A stretch of 64,000 nucleotides of DNA from NCBI RefSeq assembly GCF_002234375.1, contig NZ_NMQV01000013.1, forward strand, positions 62,001 through 126,000, read 5' to 3'. The stretch is from Pseudomonas fluvialis (GTDB lineage Bacteria > Pseudomonadota > Gammaproteobacteria > Pseudomonadales > Pseudomonadaceae). This document shows, in pieces, positions 27,775-36,190 of this stretch. Every line of letters starts with the position of its first letter. Positions within the stretch are counted from its first letter, which is position 1. The position numbers and the translations under genes are program-made. The notes under the pieces were generated by a model. It saw nothing but the letters and a program-made list of their open reading frames with translations. It had not been told where the DNA came from and did no database searches.

Positions 27775-28446
27775 TTACTGACCGATGATCTGCACCTTGG
27801 ACAGGCCGATACTGCCAATGCCTGCCAGGTTCAACATGAGTTCGCCGCCGTTTTGCGGCAGCACAACGCTGTCGACATTGGCCGGCAGCATGGTGTAAAG
27901 GCCTTTGTTCTCGTTACCGACCGTAGCCTGGGCTTCGAACTTGTAGGTTCCCGGCGGCATCAGCTCGCCTTTGGCATTCTTGCCATCCCAAATGAAGCTG
28001 ACATTGCCCGCCGGCTGTTGACCCAGGTTGATACGATTAACCAGGCTGCCGGCATTGTCATACACGTTGACGAACACGTTATTGCTGCTTACCGGCAAAA
28101 CGGCACTGGCCTTGAAGCTTTCACTGGTATCTACCAGCGCCTTGTCGGTCGGTACTATCACCTTGCGCCCCACCAGCGAAGACGCCTGCAGGGCCTGCGA
28201 GGACTGATAGCCGGACAGCAATGAGCCCATGCTGCTATTAAGCTTCTCGATGCCTTCGACCTGGCTGAACTGCGCCAACTGGGCAATAAATTCGCCATTA
28301 CCCTGCGGCTCCAGGGGGTTCTGGTTGTTCAACTGAGCAACCAGCAGCTCGAGAAACTGGTTCTTGCCCAGTTCCTTGCTGGAGTTGCTTTCATTCTTGA
28401 TCTGGTACTTCTCCAGCACCGATCCTGCCGCGCCAACCGTGCTCAT
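27775..28446 (-). CDS. flgD: Hook cap / scaffold protein FlgD
   Basis: The 223-residue protein has the FlgD export and cap motif near the N-terminus (LGKNQFLELLVAQLNNQNPLEP) and a C-terminal FlgD Ig/tudor-like domain (GNVSFIWDGKNAKGELMPPG). It caps the growing hook and is discarded afterwards. It lies 27 bases before flgE and 16 bases after flgC. Confidence 0.97.
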   Translation of the reverse strand: MSTVGAAGSVLEKYQIKNESNSSKELGKNQFLELLVAQLNNQNPLEPQGNGEFIAQLAQFSQVEGIEKLNSSMGSLLSGYQSSQALQASSLVGRKVIVPTDKALVDTSESFKASAVLPVSSNNVFVNVYDNAGSLVNRINLGQQPAGNVSFIWDGKNAKGELMPPGTYKFEAQATVGNENKGLYTMLPANVDSVVLPQNGGELMLNLAGIGSIGLSKVQIIGQ

Positions 28447-28462
28447 CTGCCTGCTCCTTGCC

Positions 28463-28903
28463 TTACTGGCCCAAGGTCAGAACCCGCTGCATCATCTGCT
28501 TGGCGGTGTTCATCATTTCCACGTTGGTCTGGTAAGCGCGACTGGCCGAAATCATGTCGGCCATTTCCTCAACGACATTGACGTTGGGGTAATAGACATA
28601 GCCCGCCTCATCGGCCATCGGATGATTGGGCTCATAGCGCGGCATGAGCGTGCTCTGGTCTTCGACAATACCCAGCACCTGAACGCCAGCTCCCGCCTGG
28701 TCCTGGTCAGCAAATAGCGAACCGCCACCACCCTGCGCCTGCTGGAACACCGTGGCAAAGACCGGATGACGGGCACGGTAAGTCTGATCAATGCTGGACG
28801 ATACCGTTTCGGCATTGGCGATATTGCTGGAGATTGTATTGAGGCGCGTGCTTTGCGCGCTCATGCCACTCCCGGCAATGTTGAATACACTGGACAGAGA
28901 CAT
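28463..28903 (-). CDS. flgC: Proximal rod protein FlgC
   Basis: The 146-residue protein has the rod N-terminus (NIAGSGMSAQSTRLNTISSNIANAET) and the conserved C-terminal helix (VVEEMADMISASRAYQTNVEMM). Length and order (flgB then flgC) are standard. It is separated from flgB by 12 bases. Confidence 0.97.
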   Translation of the reverse strand: MSLSSVFNIAGSGMSAQSTRLNTISSNIANAETVSSSIDQTYRARHPVFATVFQQAQGGGGSLFADQDQAGAGVQVLGIVEDQSTLMPRYEPNHPMADEAGYVYYPNVNVVEEMADMISASRAYQTNVEMMNTAKQMMQRVLTLGQ

Positions 28904-28915
28904 TTATCGTTCTCC

Positions 28916-29320
28916 TTATTCGCCGCGCAGGGCCGACATCAGCCCCTTGAACTTGCTGTTGAGCATGGTAAAGCTGGCCTGGAACTGCACCGCGTTCTCC
29001 GCGTACTTGGCCTGCTCCTGCTGGACATCCACTGTGTTCTGATCAATGGAAGGATGGTGCGGCGTGGTATAGCGCAACGCAGCATCCCCCATAGCAAGGC
29101 CCTCTCCGGCAATGTGCCGGTTGCTGGTACGCGCTAAAGACACGCCTTGGGAGCCCCCAGACTGCTGCTCAGCCAGTACAGCGGCAAAATCCAGGTCACG
29201 CGCCTTGAAATTTGGGGTATCCGCGTTGGCAATGTTGTTGGCCAGCACCTCTGCGCGCTGAGAGCGAAAGCCCAGCGCGTGCTGATGAATACCCAGTGCT
29301 CGATCGAAACTGATGCTCAT
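28916..29320 (-). CDS. flgB: Proximal rod protein FlgB
   Basis: The 134-residue protein begins MSISFDRALGIHQHALGFR, followed by the rod motif LANNIANADTPNFKARDLDF. The start at 29320 matches the family; one at 29380 would cover the sigma-54 promoter. It is the first gene of the flgBCDE operon. Confidence 0.97.
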   Translation of the reverse strand: MSISFDRALGIHQHALGFRSQRAEVLANNIANADTPNFKARDLDFAAVLAEQQSGGSQGVSLARTSNRHIAGEGLAMGDAALRYTTPHHPSIDQNTVDVQQEQAKYAENAVQFQASFTMLNSKFKGLMSALRGE

Positions 29321-29360
29321 GGTCAGGCCCTCGCCCACACCTAATTGGTCAGCAACAAAA

Positions 29361-29378
29361 AAGCAAAGTGCGTGCCAC
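29361..29378 (-). promoter_or_regulatory. Sigma-54 promoter for flgBCDE
   Basis: The minus strand reads TGGCACGCACTTTGCT, an almost perfect consensus with GG at 29376-29375 and GC at 29364-29363. The predicted start is near 29351, about 31 bases before flgB. An IHF-like AATCAATAAGATA (29397-29409, one mismatch) lies at about -46 to -58. A 10-base palindrome ATAAGCTTAT is at 29386-29395. Confidence 0.9.
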
Positions 29379-29570
29379 AAAGAGAATAAGCTTATAAATC
29401 AATAAGATATAAAACACTCAGGAAGGCAAAGAGCGACTGCGCGGTAGTTTTTTGCCGCTGATGGCAAGCCACCATGCCGCTCGCGACAGCCGCTACAAGC
29501 CCGCTGCACCGGGCGCTCCGCCCACACAGCAGACAAGACACCCCAAGACAGGCGTCATTAACCGGCAGAC

Positions 29571-29608
29571 AAAAAACAGAAGGCGTCGAAAAAATGACGG
29601 TCACGCCT
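29571..29608 (-). terminator. Candidate Rho-independent terminator of cheVR
   Basis: On the minus strand AGGCGU (29608-29603) and ACGCCU (29586-29581) form a 6-bp stem around a 16-base loop, followed by UCUGUUUUUU (29580-29571). The U-run is good and the stem modest. It lies 57 bases after the cheR stop. Confidence 0.55.
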
Positions 29609-29632
29609 GAGCGCGCATGACCATGACAAGGC

Positions 29633-29653
29633 GACCCGCGGGGCCCGCGGGTC
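29633..29653. repeat. 21-base GC palindrome after cheR
   Basis: GACCCGCGGG and CCCGCGGGTC are perfect 10-base arms around one central base, 12 bases after the cheR stop. As RNA it would fold into a very stable hairpin but with no U-run, so it may be part of a two-hairpin 3' end with the terminator that follows, or a protein-binding site. Confidence 0.45.
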
Positions 29654-29664
29654 CATAGCGGGCG

Positions 29665-30495
29665 CTACTTGACCTTGTAGATGATGCCCGGGCTGCACTG
29701 CACCATCTGGTACAGATCAGGCAGACCGTTGAGCGCCTCGGAAGCCCCGAGGAACAGATAGCCGCCGGGCTTGAGAGTGGCATGAATACGCGTGAGGATG
29801 TCCTTCTTGACCTCAGCCGAGAAGTAAATCAGCACATTGCGGCAAAACACGATATCGAACTTGCCGAGGCTCGCATAACTGTCCAACAGATTGAGCATAC
29901 GGAATTCGACACGGTTACGAATCGCCGGCTTGACCACCCAGCGGCCAGGTCCCTTAGGGTCAAAATAACGCTGCAGGCGCTCTTGCGAAAGCCCGCGGCC
30001 CATCGCTAGGCTGTCGTACTCTCCTGCCTTGCAGGCTGTGAGCATGGACGCCGAAAGGTCAGTCGCGACAATCTGCACACCAGACTTGAGCTGCCCAAGG
30101 TTGCTGCGTTCAAACTCATCAATAGCCATCGACAGCGAGAACGGCTCCTGACCGGAAGAGCTGGCTGCCGACCAGATCCGCAAACGCTGCCCCGGATTAG
30201 CCTTGATCAGCTCGGGCAGCACACGCGACTTCAGTACTTCAAAGGGATAGGTATCACGAAACCACAGCGTTTCATTGGTGGTCATCGCGTCCACCACCTG
30301 CTCACGCAAACCACCACGCGGCTGACTCTGGATGCGCTGAACCAGCTCACCCAGGGTCTTGATATTGTTCTGCTCCATCAATTTGTTGAGACGACTGGAA
30401 ACCAGGTATTGCTTGTTGCTACCCAGCAATATCCCGCAGGTTTTTTCCAGGAACACCCGGAACTGCTCAAAATCCAAATTGCCCGAAGACACGCG
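29665..30495 (-). CDS. cheR: Chemotaxis protein methyltransferase CheR
   Basis: The 276-residue enzyme methylates chemoreceptor glutamates with S-adenosylmethionine. The N-terminal CheR domain (FEQFRVFLEKTCGILLG) precedes the SAM-binding domain (RIWSAASSSGQEPFSLSM; VFCRNVLIYF). The start is taken at GTG 30495, because AGAGG lies six to seven bases upstream and the resulting N-terminus matches P. aeruginosa CheR; a TTG at 30513 is the alternative. It follows cheV by 41 bases. Confidence 0.95.
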   Translation of the reverse strand, partial: RVSSGNLDFEQFRVFLEKTCGILLGSNKQYLVSSRLNKLMEQNNIKTLGELVQRIQSQPRGGLREQVVDAMTTNETLWFRDTYPFEVLKSRVLPELIKANPGQRLRIWSAASSSGQEPFSLSMAIDEFERSNLGQLKSGVQIVATDLSASMLTACKAGEYDSLAMGRGLSQERLQRYFDPKGPGRWVVKPAIRNRVEFRMLNLLDSYASLGKFDIVFCRNVLIYFSAEVKKDILTRIHATLKPGGYLFLGASEALNGLPDLYQMVQCSPGIIYKVK

Positions 30496-30536
30496 CGCCG
30501 CCTCTACCGTCAAAAAATAAGCTGAGGGCCAAGCCC

Positions 30537-31469
30537 TCAGCTAGCTTCTACTGCCTTGATCCTGTCCACTACGCGCGCCGCCAATTCATCAGGACGGAAC
30601 TTGGCCAGAAAATCATCGGCACCTACTTTCTTCACCATTGCCTGATTAAACACGCCGGACAGCGAAGTATGCAGGATGATATGCATTTTCTGCAGACGCG
30701 GATCACTACGAATTTCCGCAGTCAGTGTATAGCCGTCCATTTCCGGCATCTCGATATCGGAAATCAGCATCAGCAGCTCTTCATCGACCTGCTTGCCCTG
30801 CGCAGCCATCTGCATCAGATAGTCATAAGCCTGACGACCATCGTTGAGCGCTATCACCTCGACACCTACCGTTTCCAGGCAACGGATAACCTGCTTGCGC
30901 GCCACCGAAGAATCGTCGCAGATGAGCACCTTCTTGCTGACTGCCTTGGCCTGCGTATCCACATCGATCACCCCTTCGGAAATCACTTCCGAGGTGGGTG
31001 CTACCTCCGCCAGAATCTTCTCGACGTCGATGATCTCGACCAGTTGATTGTCAACACGTGTTACTGCCGTCAGGTAGTGGTCACGCCCGGTTCCCTTGGG
31101 CGGCGGATGGATTTCTTCCCAGTTCATGTTGATGATGCGTTCCACCGAGCGAACCAGAAAGCCCTGAATCTTGCTGTTGTACTCAGTGATGATCACAAAG
31201 CTGTTCTTCAGATCCGACAGACCTGCCCGACCTGTCGCCATGGACAGGTCAAGAATCGGGATAGTCCCCCCACGGATGTTCGCCACACCTCGTACGACCG
31301 GACTGGATTTGGGCATGATGGTGAGTTTGGGGCATTGCAACACCTCCTTCACCTTGAACACGTTGATGCCATACAGCTGCGGACTGTCCAGACGGAACAA
31401 CAGCAGCTCCAGGCGGTTCTGCCCTACCAGTTGAGTACGCTGGTTAACCGAATCCAATACACCGGCCAT
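30537..31469 (-). CDS. cheV: Chemotaxis coupling protein CheV
   Basis: The 310-residue protein joins an N-terminal CheW-like coupling domain (MAGVLDSVNQRTQLVGQN; VVRGVANIRGGTIPILDL) to a C-terminal receiver (LLMLISDIEMPEMDGYTL, phospho-Asp). It links receptors to CheA and adapts the signal. The start at 31469 has AAGGAG eight bases upstream; 31493 and 31508 are less likely. It is divergent from flgA, and I could not recognise its own promoter. Confidence 0.96.
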   Translation of the reverse strand: MAGVLDSVNQRTQLVGQNRLELLLFRLDSPQLYGINVFKVKEVLQCPKLTIMPKSSPVVRGVANIRGGTIPILDLSMATGRAGLSDLKNSFVIITEYNSKIQGFLVRSVERIINMNWEEIHPPPKGTGRDHYLTAVTRVDNQLVEIIDVEKILAEVAPTSEVISEGVIDVDTQAKAVSKKVLICDDSSVARKQVIRCLETVGVEVIALNDGRQAYDYLMQMAAQGKQVDEELLMLISDIEMPEMDGYTLTAEIRSDPRLQKMHIILHTSLSGVFNQAMVKKVGADDFLAKFRPDELAARVVDRIKAVEAS

Positions 31470-31518
31470 GCCCAGACTCCTTGTTTCAGTCATCGGACGC
31501 ACTGGCAATGCTAGCAGT

Positions 31519-31536
31519 GCGGCACGAGCCTTGCTT
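31519..31536 (+). promoter_or_regulatory. Sigma-54 promoter for flgA
   Basis: The plus strand reads CGGCACGAGCCTTGCT, with GG at 31521-31522 and GC at 31533-31534, ten bases apart. The predicted start is near 31546, only about two bases before the first flgA ATG. flgA is a FleQ/RpoN-dependent gene in P. aeruginosa. Confidence 0.78.
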
Positions 31537-31547
31537 TATAAAGTGTT

Positions 31548-32303
31548 ATGAACGCAACGATGACGACTTTCCGACGCCACTTGGCATTGCGCTGCCATTG
31601 GGTACTTCTTTTACCTGCTTTATTCGGGGCCTGCCACTCTGTCGCACAGAGCCAAAGCATCGGGCCCGAACAGCTTATCGGCGCCAGCCAGCAATTTCTT
31701 GAGGAGCTGGTCAGCGCTCATTTGCAGCGTAGCAGTATCCAGGGCCGCCATGAGGTCGAAATCAGCCGCCTTGACCCACGCCTGCGTTTGGCCGAATGCA
31801 CTCGGCCACTGGAATTCAGCCTGCAGGGCCAAGGGCACCCAATCGGGCGCCTGAGCCTGCGCGTTCGCTGCACAGGCACTACCCCTTGGGCCCTCCTCGT
31901 GCCCGCCCACGTACGTCTTTACCAGCCCGTAGTCACGCTTGTGCACCCCCTGCAACGCAACAGCCTAGTACAAGCCAGCGACATCAGTCTGGTTGAACAG
32001 GATGTCAGCCTGCTACGCCAGGGCTTCATTACCGAGACACAACAAGTGATTGGCCAAAAACTCACCCGCAATCTGGGGGCCAACCAGATTTTGACACCCA
32101 GTCATTTGCAGCAGGCAGAGGCCGTACGCAAGGGCGAACACGTGGTCATCAGTGCCGGCACAGGCAGCATCAAGGTAAAGATGCCTGGCGAAGCGTTATC
32201 CGACGGCGCCGTTGGCCAACAGATCCGCGTGCGCAACCTGCGCTCCGAGCGTATTATCCGCGCACGTGTAACCGGGCCGGGACAGGTGGAAGCCGGCATG
32301 TAG
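31548..32303 (+). CDS. flgA: P-ring assembly chaperone FlgA
   Basis: The 251-residue precursor has a signal peptide (ALRCHWVLLLPALFGACHSVAQ) and the C-terminal SAF domain (VVTLVHPLQRNSLVQASDISLVEQD; GSIKVKMPGEALSDGAVG). It is a periplasmic chaperone for FlgI. Either ATG 31548 or ATG 31560 could be the start. The nearby sigma-54 promoter would make the first nearly leaderless, and neither has a clear Shine-Dalgarno. The product is typical in length. Confidence 0.93.
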   Translation: MNATMTTFRRHLALRCHWVLLLPALFGACHSVAQSQSIGPEQLIGASQQFLEELVSAHLQRSSIQGRHEVEISRLDPRLRLAECTRPLEFSLQGQGHPIGRLSLRVRCTGTTPWALLVPAHVRLYQPVVTLVHPLQRNSLVQASDISLVEQDVSLLRQGFITETQQVIGQKLTRNLGANQILTPSHLQQAEAVRKGEHVVISAGTGSIKVKMPGEALSDGAVGQQIRVRNLRSERIIRARVTGPGQVEAGM

Positions 32304-32343
32304 AAACGACAATGCCGCGTGAGCCAATAGACATTTTTTCTTC

Positions 32344-32370
32344 TAAAGTTTTATCGAAAGCAGCCGAAAA
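32344..32370 (+). promoter_or_regulatory. Sigma-28 (FliA) promoter of flgMN
   Basis: The plus strand has -35 TAAAGTTT (32344-32351), 11 bases and -10 GCCGAAAA (32363-32370), seven of eight bases matching GCCGATAA. The predicted start is about 32377, some 32 bases before flgM. FliA-driven flgM gives the usual feedback on late genes. Confidence 0.88.
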
Positions 32371-32408
32371 ACAGGCAAGCGTCCAGATACTGTCCGAGGT
32401 TTTGCATC

Positions 32409-32750
32409 ATGGTTATCGACTTCAACCGGCTCAATAACGCCGCCAACCCGAACAACAACGGGCGGACGAGCGGCACCCAGAGCGGCCGTAGCGAGTCTGT
32501 ATCGCCGGCTGCAAGCACCCTAAACCAGCCTCAGTCGAACAATGCCGACCAAGCTGCGCGTGCCGGCGAGTCCGTGCAACTGAGCAAGGATGCCCAGCAA
32601 TTGCAAAAGATCACCGACAAGTTGCGTGACCTGCCGAGCGTAGACAAAGAACGCGTTAACAAGTTGAAGCAGGCCATTGCTGATGGTAGCTACCAGATCG
32701 ACAATCAGCGCATTGCCAGCAAACTGCTGAATTTCGAATCCCAGCGCTAA
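32409..32750 (+). CDS. flgM: Anti-sigma-28 factor FlgM
   Basis: The 113-residue protein has a disordered Asn/Ser-rich N-terminus ([18 protein letters not shown]) and the conserved FliA-binding C-terminal half ([37 protein letters not shown]). It holds FliA until it is exported through the finished hook. It is co-transcribed with flgN and is also the partner of HsbA. Confidence 0.96.
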   Translation: MVIDFNRLNNAANPNNNGRTSGTQSGRSESVSPAASTLNQPQSNNADQAARAGESVQLSKDAQQLQKITDKLRDLPSVDKERVNKLKQAIADGSYQIDNQRIASKLLNFESQR

Positions 32751-32800
32751 GCTCATGCCGCGCTGGGAGCCCCTTGGACGCCAACTCCCAGAGCACGCCC

Positions 32801-33268
32801 ATGCCAGACGCCTCTTTGCTGCAGTTACTTCACGAGGACCTGCAGACCAGCCAGCAATTGCTGGCGCTTCTTGACGAGGAATTCGCAGCACTGCAGGCAC
32901 GCGACCTGCACCTGCTGGAGAAACTGCTCGGCAGCAAACAACCCTTGCTGGCTACCCTAAGCCAGAATGCGCAAGTACGCAGCCAAACCCTGCACAGCCT
33001 CGGACATAGCCCCGACGCTACCGGCTGGAACGCCTACCTGGCGGGACACGCACAGGCCGAAGACCTGGCTAAAGCCAGCCAACAGCTCGAACAGCAGCTT
33101 GAGCAGTGCCGCCAAGCCAACCTACGCAACGGGCGCCTGATCAATGCCAATCAGGCCAGCGTCGGTAGTCTACTGGGCATTTTACGGGGCGCAGAAACGC
33201 CGAGCCTCTATGACAGTCGCGGCGCCACCGCTAGAATCGCGCAACAACGCCCGCTCAGTCAGGCCTAA
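32801..33268 (+). CDS. flgN: Flagellar chaperone FlgN
   Basis: The 155-residue protein is predicted helical throughout with heptad-like leucines (LLQLLHEDLQTSQQLLALLDEEF) and ends in a disordered tail, as FlgN does. It chaperones FlgK and FlgL. The ATG at 32801 gives MPDASLLQLL, like P. aeruginosa FlgN. A TTG at 32774 has a better GGGAG upstream and would add nine residues, so the start is not certain. Confidence 0.92.
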   Translation: MPDASLLQLLHEDLQTSQQLLALLDEEFAALQARDLHLLEKLLGSKQPLLATLSQNAQVRSQTLHSLGHSPDATGWNAYLAGHAQAEDLAKASQQLEQQLEQCRQANLRNGRLINANQASVGSLLGILRGAETPSLYDSRGATARIAQQRPLSQA

Positions 33269-33345
33269 AACGATAATCAGCGCCAAGGGCACGCCCGGAG
33301 TGCCATTCAACGTGCGCCACCGATGCGCCTGGAGACCCGCCCGCA

Positions 33346-34086
33346 GTGTCCTCCCCTTTCAACGATGAAGCCGGCCCACAGCCTCCTCGCCAACTGAAAA
33401 CAGCTGTCGAGATCAATGCCAACCTGCGTCAACTACAACAGAATCACACACCGCTGATCCTGCGCTTCGTTGAGCGCCAACAGCGCTTCCAGACATTTCT
33501 GGTCGCCGTGGACCTGGAGCGCAAGCGCATTGCCCTCGATGAGCTGATCCCCAATGACGGGGAACGTCTTCTGGCCAATCAGGAAGCCTTTCACATCGAA
33601 GGGTTCCACGAAGGGGTACGGATTGCCTGGCAATGTGAGCAACCGGTAAAAATTAGCGAACTGGACGGCGCACGCTGCTATTGGCTGCCATTTCCCGAAG
33701 AAATCACCTACCACCAGCGTCGCGGTGCTTACCGAGCGGCCTTGAAGCTAGCCGATCAGGTGAGCGTCAGCTTGTCCGGAAAAACGCTGAGCATCGCGCT
33801 GCAAGGCAAACTTCAGGACATCTCAGCCACCGGCTGTCGCCTGAGCTTCCCTGGCGATGTCAGTAGCCGCCTGCAAGCAGGCCAGGTCTACGAGAACTTT
33901 TCAGCCAAGCTGCCATTTGGTGTGCTGACCCTATCCCTGGAAGCACGCCACGTGCAGTTTGACGAGAAGCACAACTGCACCTTTCTGGGCGCGCGTTTTT
34001 TCCGCATGAGCGGCCTGGAGCAGCGCAATGTCGAGCGCTTCGTCTATCAACTGCAGCGCGAGGCACGTCGCTTCGATTTGGACTGA
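33346..34086 (+). CDS. flgZ: c-di-GMP-dependent flagellar brake protein (YcgR/FlgZ, PilZ domain)
   Basis: The 246-residue protein has the N-terminal YcgR domain (residues about 20-125) and a PilZ domain with both c-di-GMP motifs, RRGAYR and DISATGCRLSF. When bound to c-di-GMP it slows the motor by acting on stators. The GTG at 33346 is the only plausible start. It follows flgMN by 77 bases, the same neighbourhood as in P. aeruginosa and P. putida. Confidence 0.92.
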   Translation: MSSPFNDEAGPQPPRQLKTAVEINANLRQLQQNHTPLILRFVERQQRFQTFLVAVDLERKRIALDELIPNDGERLLANQEAFHIEGFHEGVRIAWQCEQPVKISELDGARCYWLPFPEEITYHQRRGAYRAALKLADQVSVSLSGKTLSIALQGKLQDISATGCRLSFPGDVSSRLQAGQVYENFSAKLPFGVLTLSLEARHVQFDEKHNCTFLGARFFRMSGLEQRNVERFVYQLQREARRFDLD

Positions 34087-34118
34087 GCCAGCCGCAGGCA
34101 TAACTCAGGTGATTGGTA

Positions 34119-35072
34119 TCAACGCAGCCAATCAGCCTCAGCCAGCCAGGCCACCAGCAAAAGGACCGGCAGCAGCAACGCCAGCAGCACATTACAGGCC
34201 AGCCAGGGCAGCAATGCCGGCATCTGCAACGCTGCACGGCGACAGCCAAACCATAGATAGACGATCAATGGCGAAGCGAGCCAGACCAGCAAACAAGTAC
34301 CTGGCAAGACGCCCCAAATCACCAGCAGGCTGGTCAACAGCAGCGGAGCCAGCCACTGCACCAGCAGCAAGGCCAGAGCCTGTTGCTGGCTGAGCAGCAT
34401 CGGCAGGGTACGTCGTCCCACCAGGCGATCAGCCTCGATATCCGGAAACTGATTGAGCAAGAGCAGGTTGTTGCTGAGAAAAAACGGCACCAGCGCCAAT
34501 AACATGAGCGGCAAGCTCACTGCCCCTCCCAGCGCCAGTACACCCCCCGCCACCATCAACGGGCCAAAGGACAGGCCGGGTGCTACCAGGCACAGCCAGG
34601 GATATCGGGTCAGCAAAGGCGTATAGAGCAGAATCAGCGCACTCCCCAGGCCGCCAATCAGCAACAATCCCCTAAACGCCTCAGGGCGCTGCAGGAGGAA
34701 ATACATGCCGATCAACGCCACCACCAGCAAGCTCAGGCATCCCAGCCACAACGCCCAGGGCAAAAGGTGGGGCTGAGCCGGCAAGGCACCACTGCCACCG
34801 CTGAACGCGGTACGCCGAGTCTGCTGATCGAGGCCGCTGCAGAAGTCCTCGTATTCATTGAAGGCATTCACACTCACCTGTGCAGCCACGGCAGCCAGCA
34901 GCACCAACAAGCTATCTGTAAACGACACAGGTGCAGCCGCCTGGGTTTGGCACCAGGCAATCGCCAAACCAATCGAAGGCAACGCCAACAGCAGGAATGG
35001 CGCCCTGGCCAACGCCACCAACAGCTGCAAACGCTGGAGAAAAACTGACCATTTGCCGGAAAAAACCGCCAT
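34119..35072 (-). CDS. UbiA-superfamily prenyltransferase (MenA-like)
   Basis: The 317-residue protein has about eight to nine membrane segments and the two Asp-rich UbiA motifs, NEYEDFCSGLD and PDIEADRLVGRRTL, which bind Mg and prenyl diphosphate. It transfers a prenyl chain to an aromatic or related acceptor. No men or ubi gene is near, and pseudomonads normally make ubiquinone only, so the substrate is unknown. The start at 35072 follows GAGGAGG; 35153 is rejected. It is convergent with flgZ and divergent from the diguanylate cyclase. Confidence 0.85.
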   Translation of the reverse strand: MAVFSGKWSVFLQRLQLLVALARAPFLLLALPSIGLAIAWCQTQAAAPVSFTDSLLVLLAAVAAQVSVNAFNEYEDFCSGLDQQTRRTAFSGGSGALPAQPHLLPWALWLGCLSLLVVALIGMYFLLQRPEAFRGLLLIGGLGSALILLYTPLLTRYPWLCLVAPGLSFGPLMVAGGVLALGGAVSLPLMLLALVPFFLSNNLLLLNQFPDIEADRLVGRRTLPMLLSQQQALALLLVQWLAPLLLTSLLVIWGVLPGTCLLVWLASPLIVYLWFGCRRAALQMPALLPWLACNVLLALLLPVLLLVAWLAEADWLR

Positions 35073-35151
35073 TAACGCCCCCTCCTCTTGTCTATCGCGG
35101 CCATCTGCCGGCATCCTTGCAGCAAACAATAACAAAGAGTGGCGCCAAGCC

Positions 35152-36186
35152 ATGGATTTACCCAGCCTGTTGTCGCGCCTGCGTCACGACTTTCAGTTAT
35201 CGATCATCACCCTGATGGGCATTCTCGGCATCGTCGGCATCAGCCCCTATGCCGTGTATCGCCTGAGCACCGGCAATTACCTGGTGGGTCTCTGGGACTC
35301 GGTCATCGTGCTGTCCACCTTCTTTGCCGTGCTCTATGCCTGGCGCAGCGGTGACACCATCAAGCCCGGCATTGTGCTCTCGGTCATCTTCTCGGCCGGC
35401 GCCACCTTCATCACCCTGGACCTGGGCATTAACGGGCTGTTCTGGATCTATCCGCTGATCCTTTTCAACTTCTTCATGGTGACGCCAGGCAAGGCCTTGC
35501 TCACCATGTCCGTAGTTCTGCTGACCCTCTGTGGGCATGAACTGTGGAAGCCGCAAAGCGTCTTCGAAAGCCTTTATCAAATGCTTTCCTTTCTGGTCAC
35601 CAGCCTGATGGCCAGCACCCTGACCTTCGTGTTCGCCTACCGCACACGCCACCAGCACCAGCTCCTGCATCACCTGGCCAGCAAGGATCCCCTGACCGGC
35701 GCACGCAATCGTCGTTCAATGGCTGAGGAACTCAAGATTGCAGTGGCCAGCAAGATGCGCCATGGCCACAGCCACGCGGTACTGGCCCTTGATCTGGACC
35801 ATTTCAAGCAGATCAACGACCGCTTCGGTCATGCCGCCGGCGATCAGGTGTTGCAAGACTTCGTCAGCCTGGTCAGACGCTGCTCGCGCAAGCAGGATCG
35901 CCTGTTTCGCCTGGGTGGAGAGGAATTTTTGCTGCTACTGCCCGACACTGACCACAAGGGACTGCACGCCGCCGCAGAGCATTTGCTCTACTGTGTGCGC
36001 GAGCAGTTACGCAGCCCCGGCGGGTCCGTCAGCGTATCCATGGGCGGTGCGCTTCTGGCGACTGGGGAAAGCTGGGAGAGCTGGCTGCACCGTGCCGACG
36101 AGCAGCTATACAACGCCAAGCACAGCGGCCGCGACCGCTGCGTGATCGCCGAGGCCCAGGCCCCGGCGACACTCGTCAACGCCTGA
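35152..36186 (+). CDS. Membrane diguanylate cyclase (GGDEF), possible HsbD counterpart
   Basis: The 344-residue protein has about six membrane helices in residues 14-165, then a GGDEF domain with intact active site RLGGEEF (255-259) and an inhibitory RxxD site, RKQD (246-249), correctly spaced five residues before it. It should make c-di-GMP and be product-inhibited. Position near flgMN/flgZ and domain layout recall HsbD of P. aeruginosa, but the sequence alone does not prove this. The ATG at 35152 is preferred; an upstream in-frame extension covers the divergent gene. Confidence 0.9.
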   Translation: MDLPSLLSRLRHDFQLSIITLMGILGIVGISPYAVYRLSTGNYLVGLWDSVIVLSTFFAVLYAWRSGDTIKPGIVLSVIFSAGATFITLDLGINGLFWIYPLILFNFFMVTPGKALLTMSVVLLTLCGHELWKPQSVFESLYQMLSFLVTSLMASTLTFVFAYRTRHQHQLLHHLASKDPLTGARNRRSMAEELKIAVASKMRHGHSHAVLALDLDHFKQINDRFGHAAGDQVLQDFVSLVRRCSRKQDRLFRLGGEEFLLLLPDTDHKGLHAAAEHLLYCVREQLRSPGGSVSVSMGGALLATGESWESWLHRADEQLYNAKHSGRDRCVIAEAQAPATLVNA

Positions 36187-36190
36187 GTGA

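Noticed and set aside
31470..31547. Sigma-28 promoter for cheV
   Set aside because: TAAAGCAA is present on the minus strand but the -10 eleven bases later (CACTGCTA) does not match GCCGATAA.
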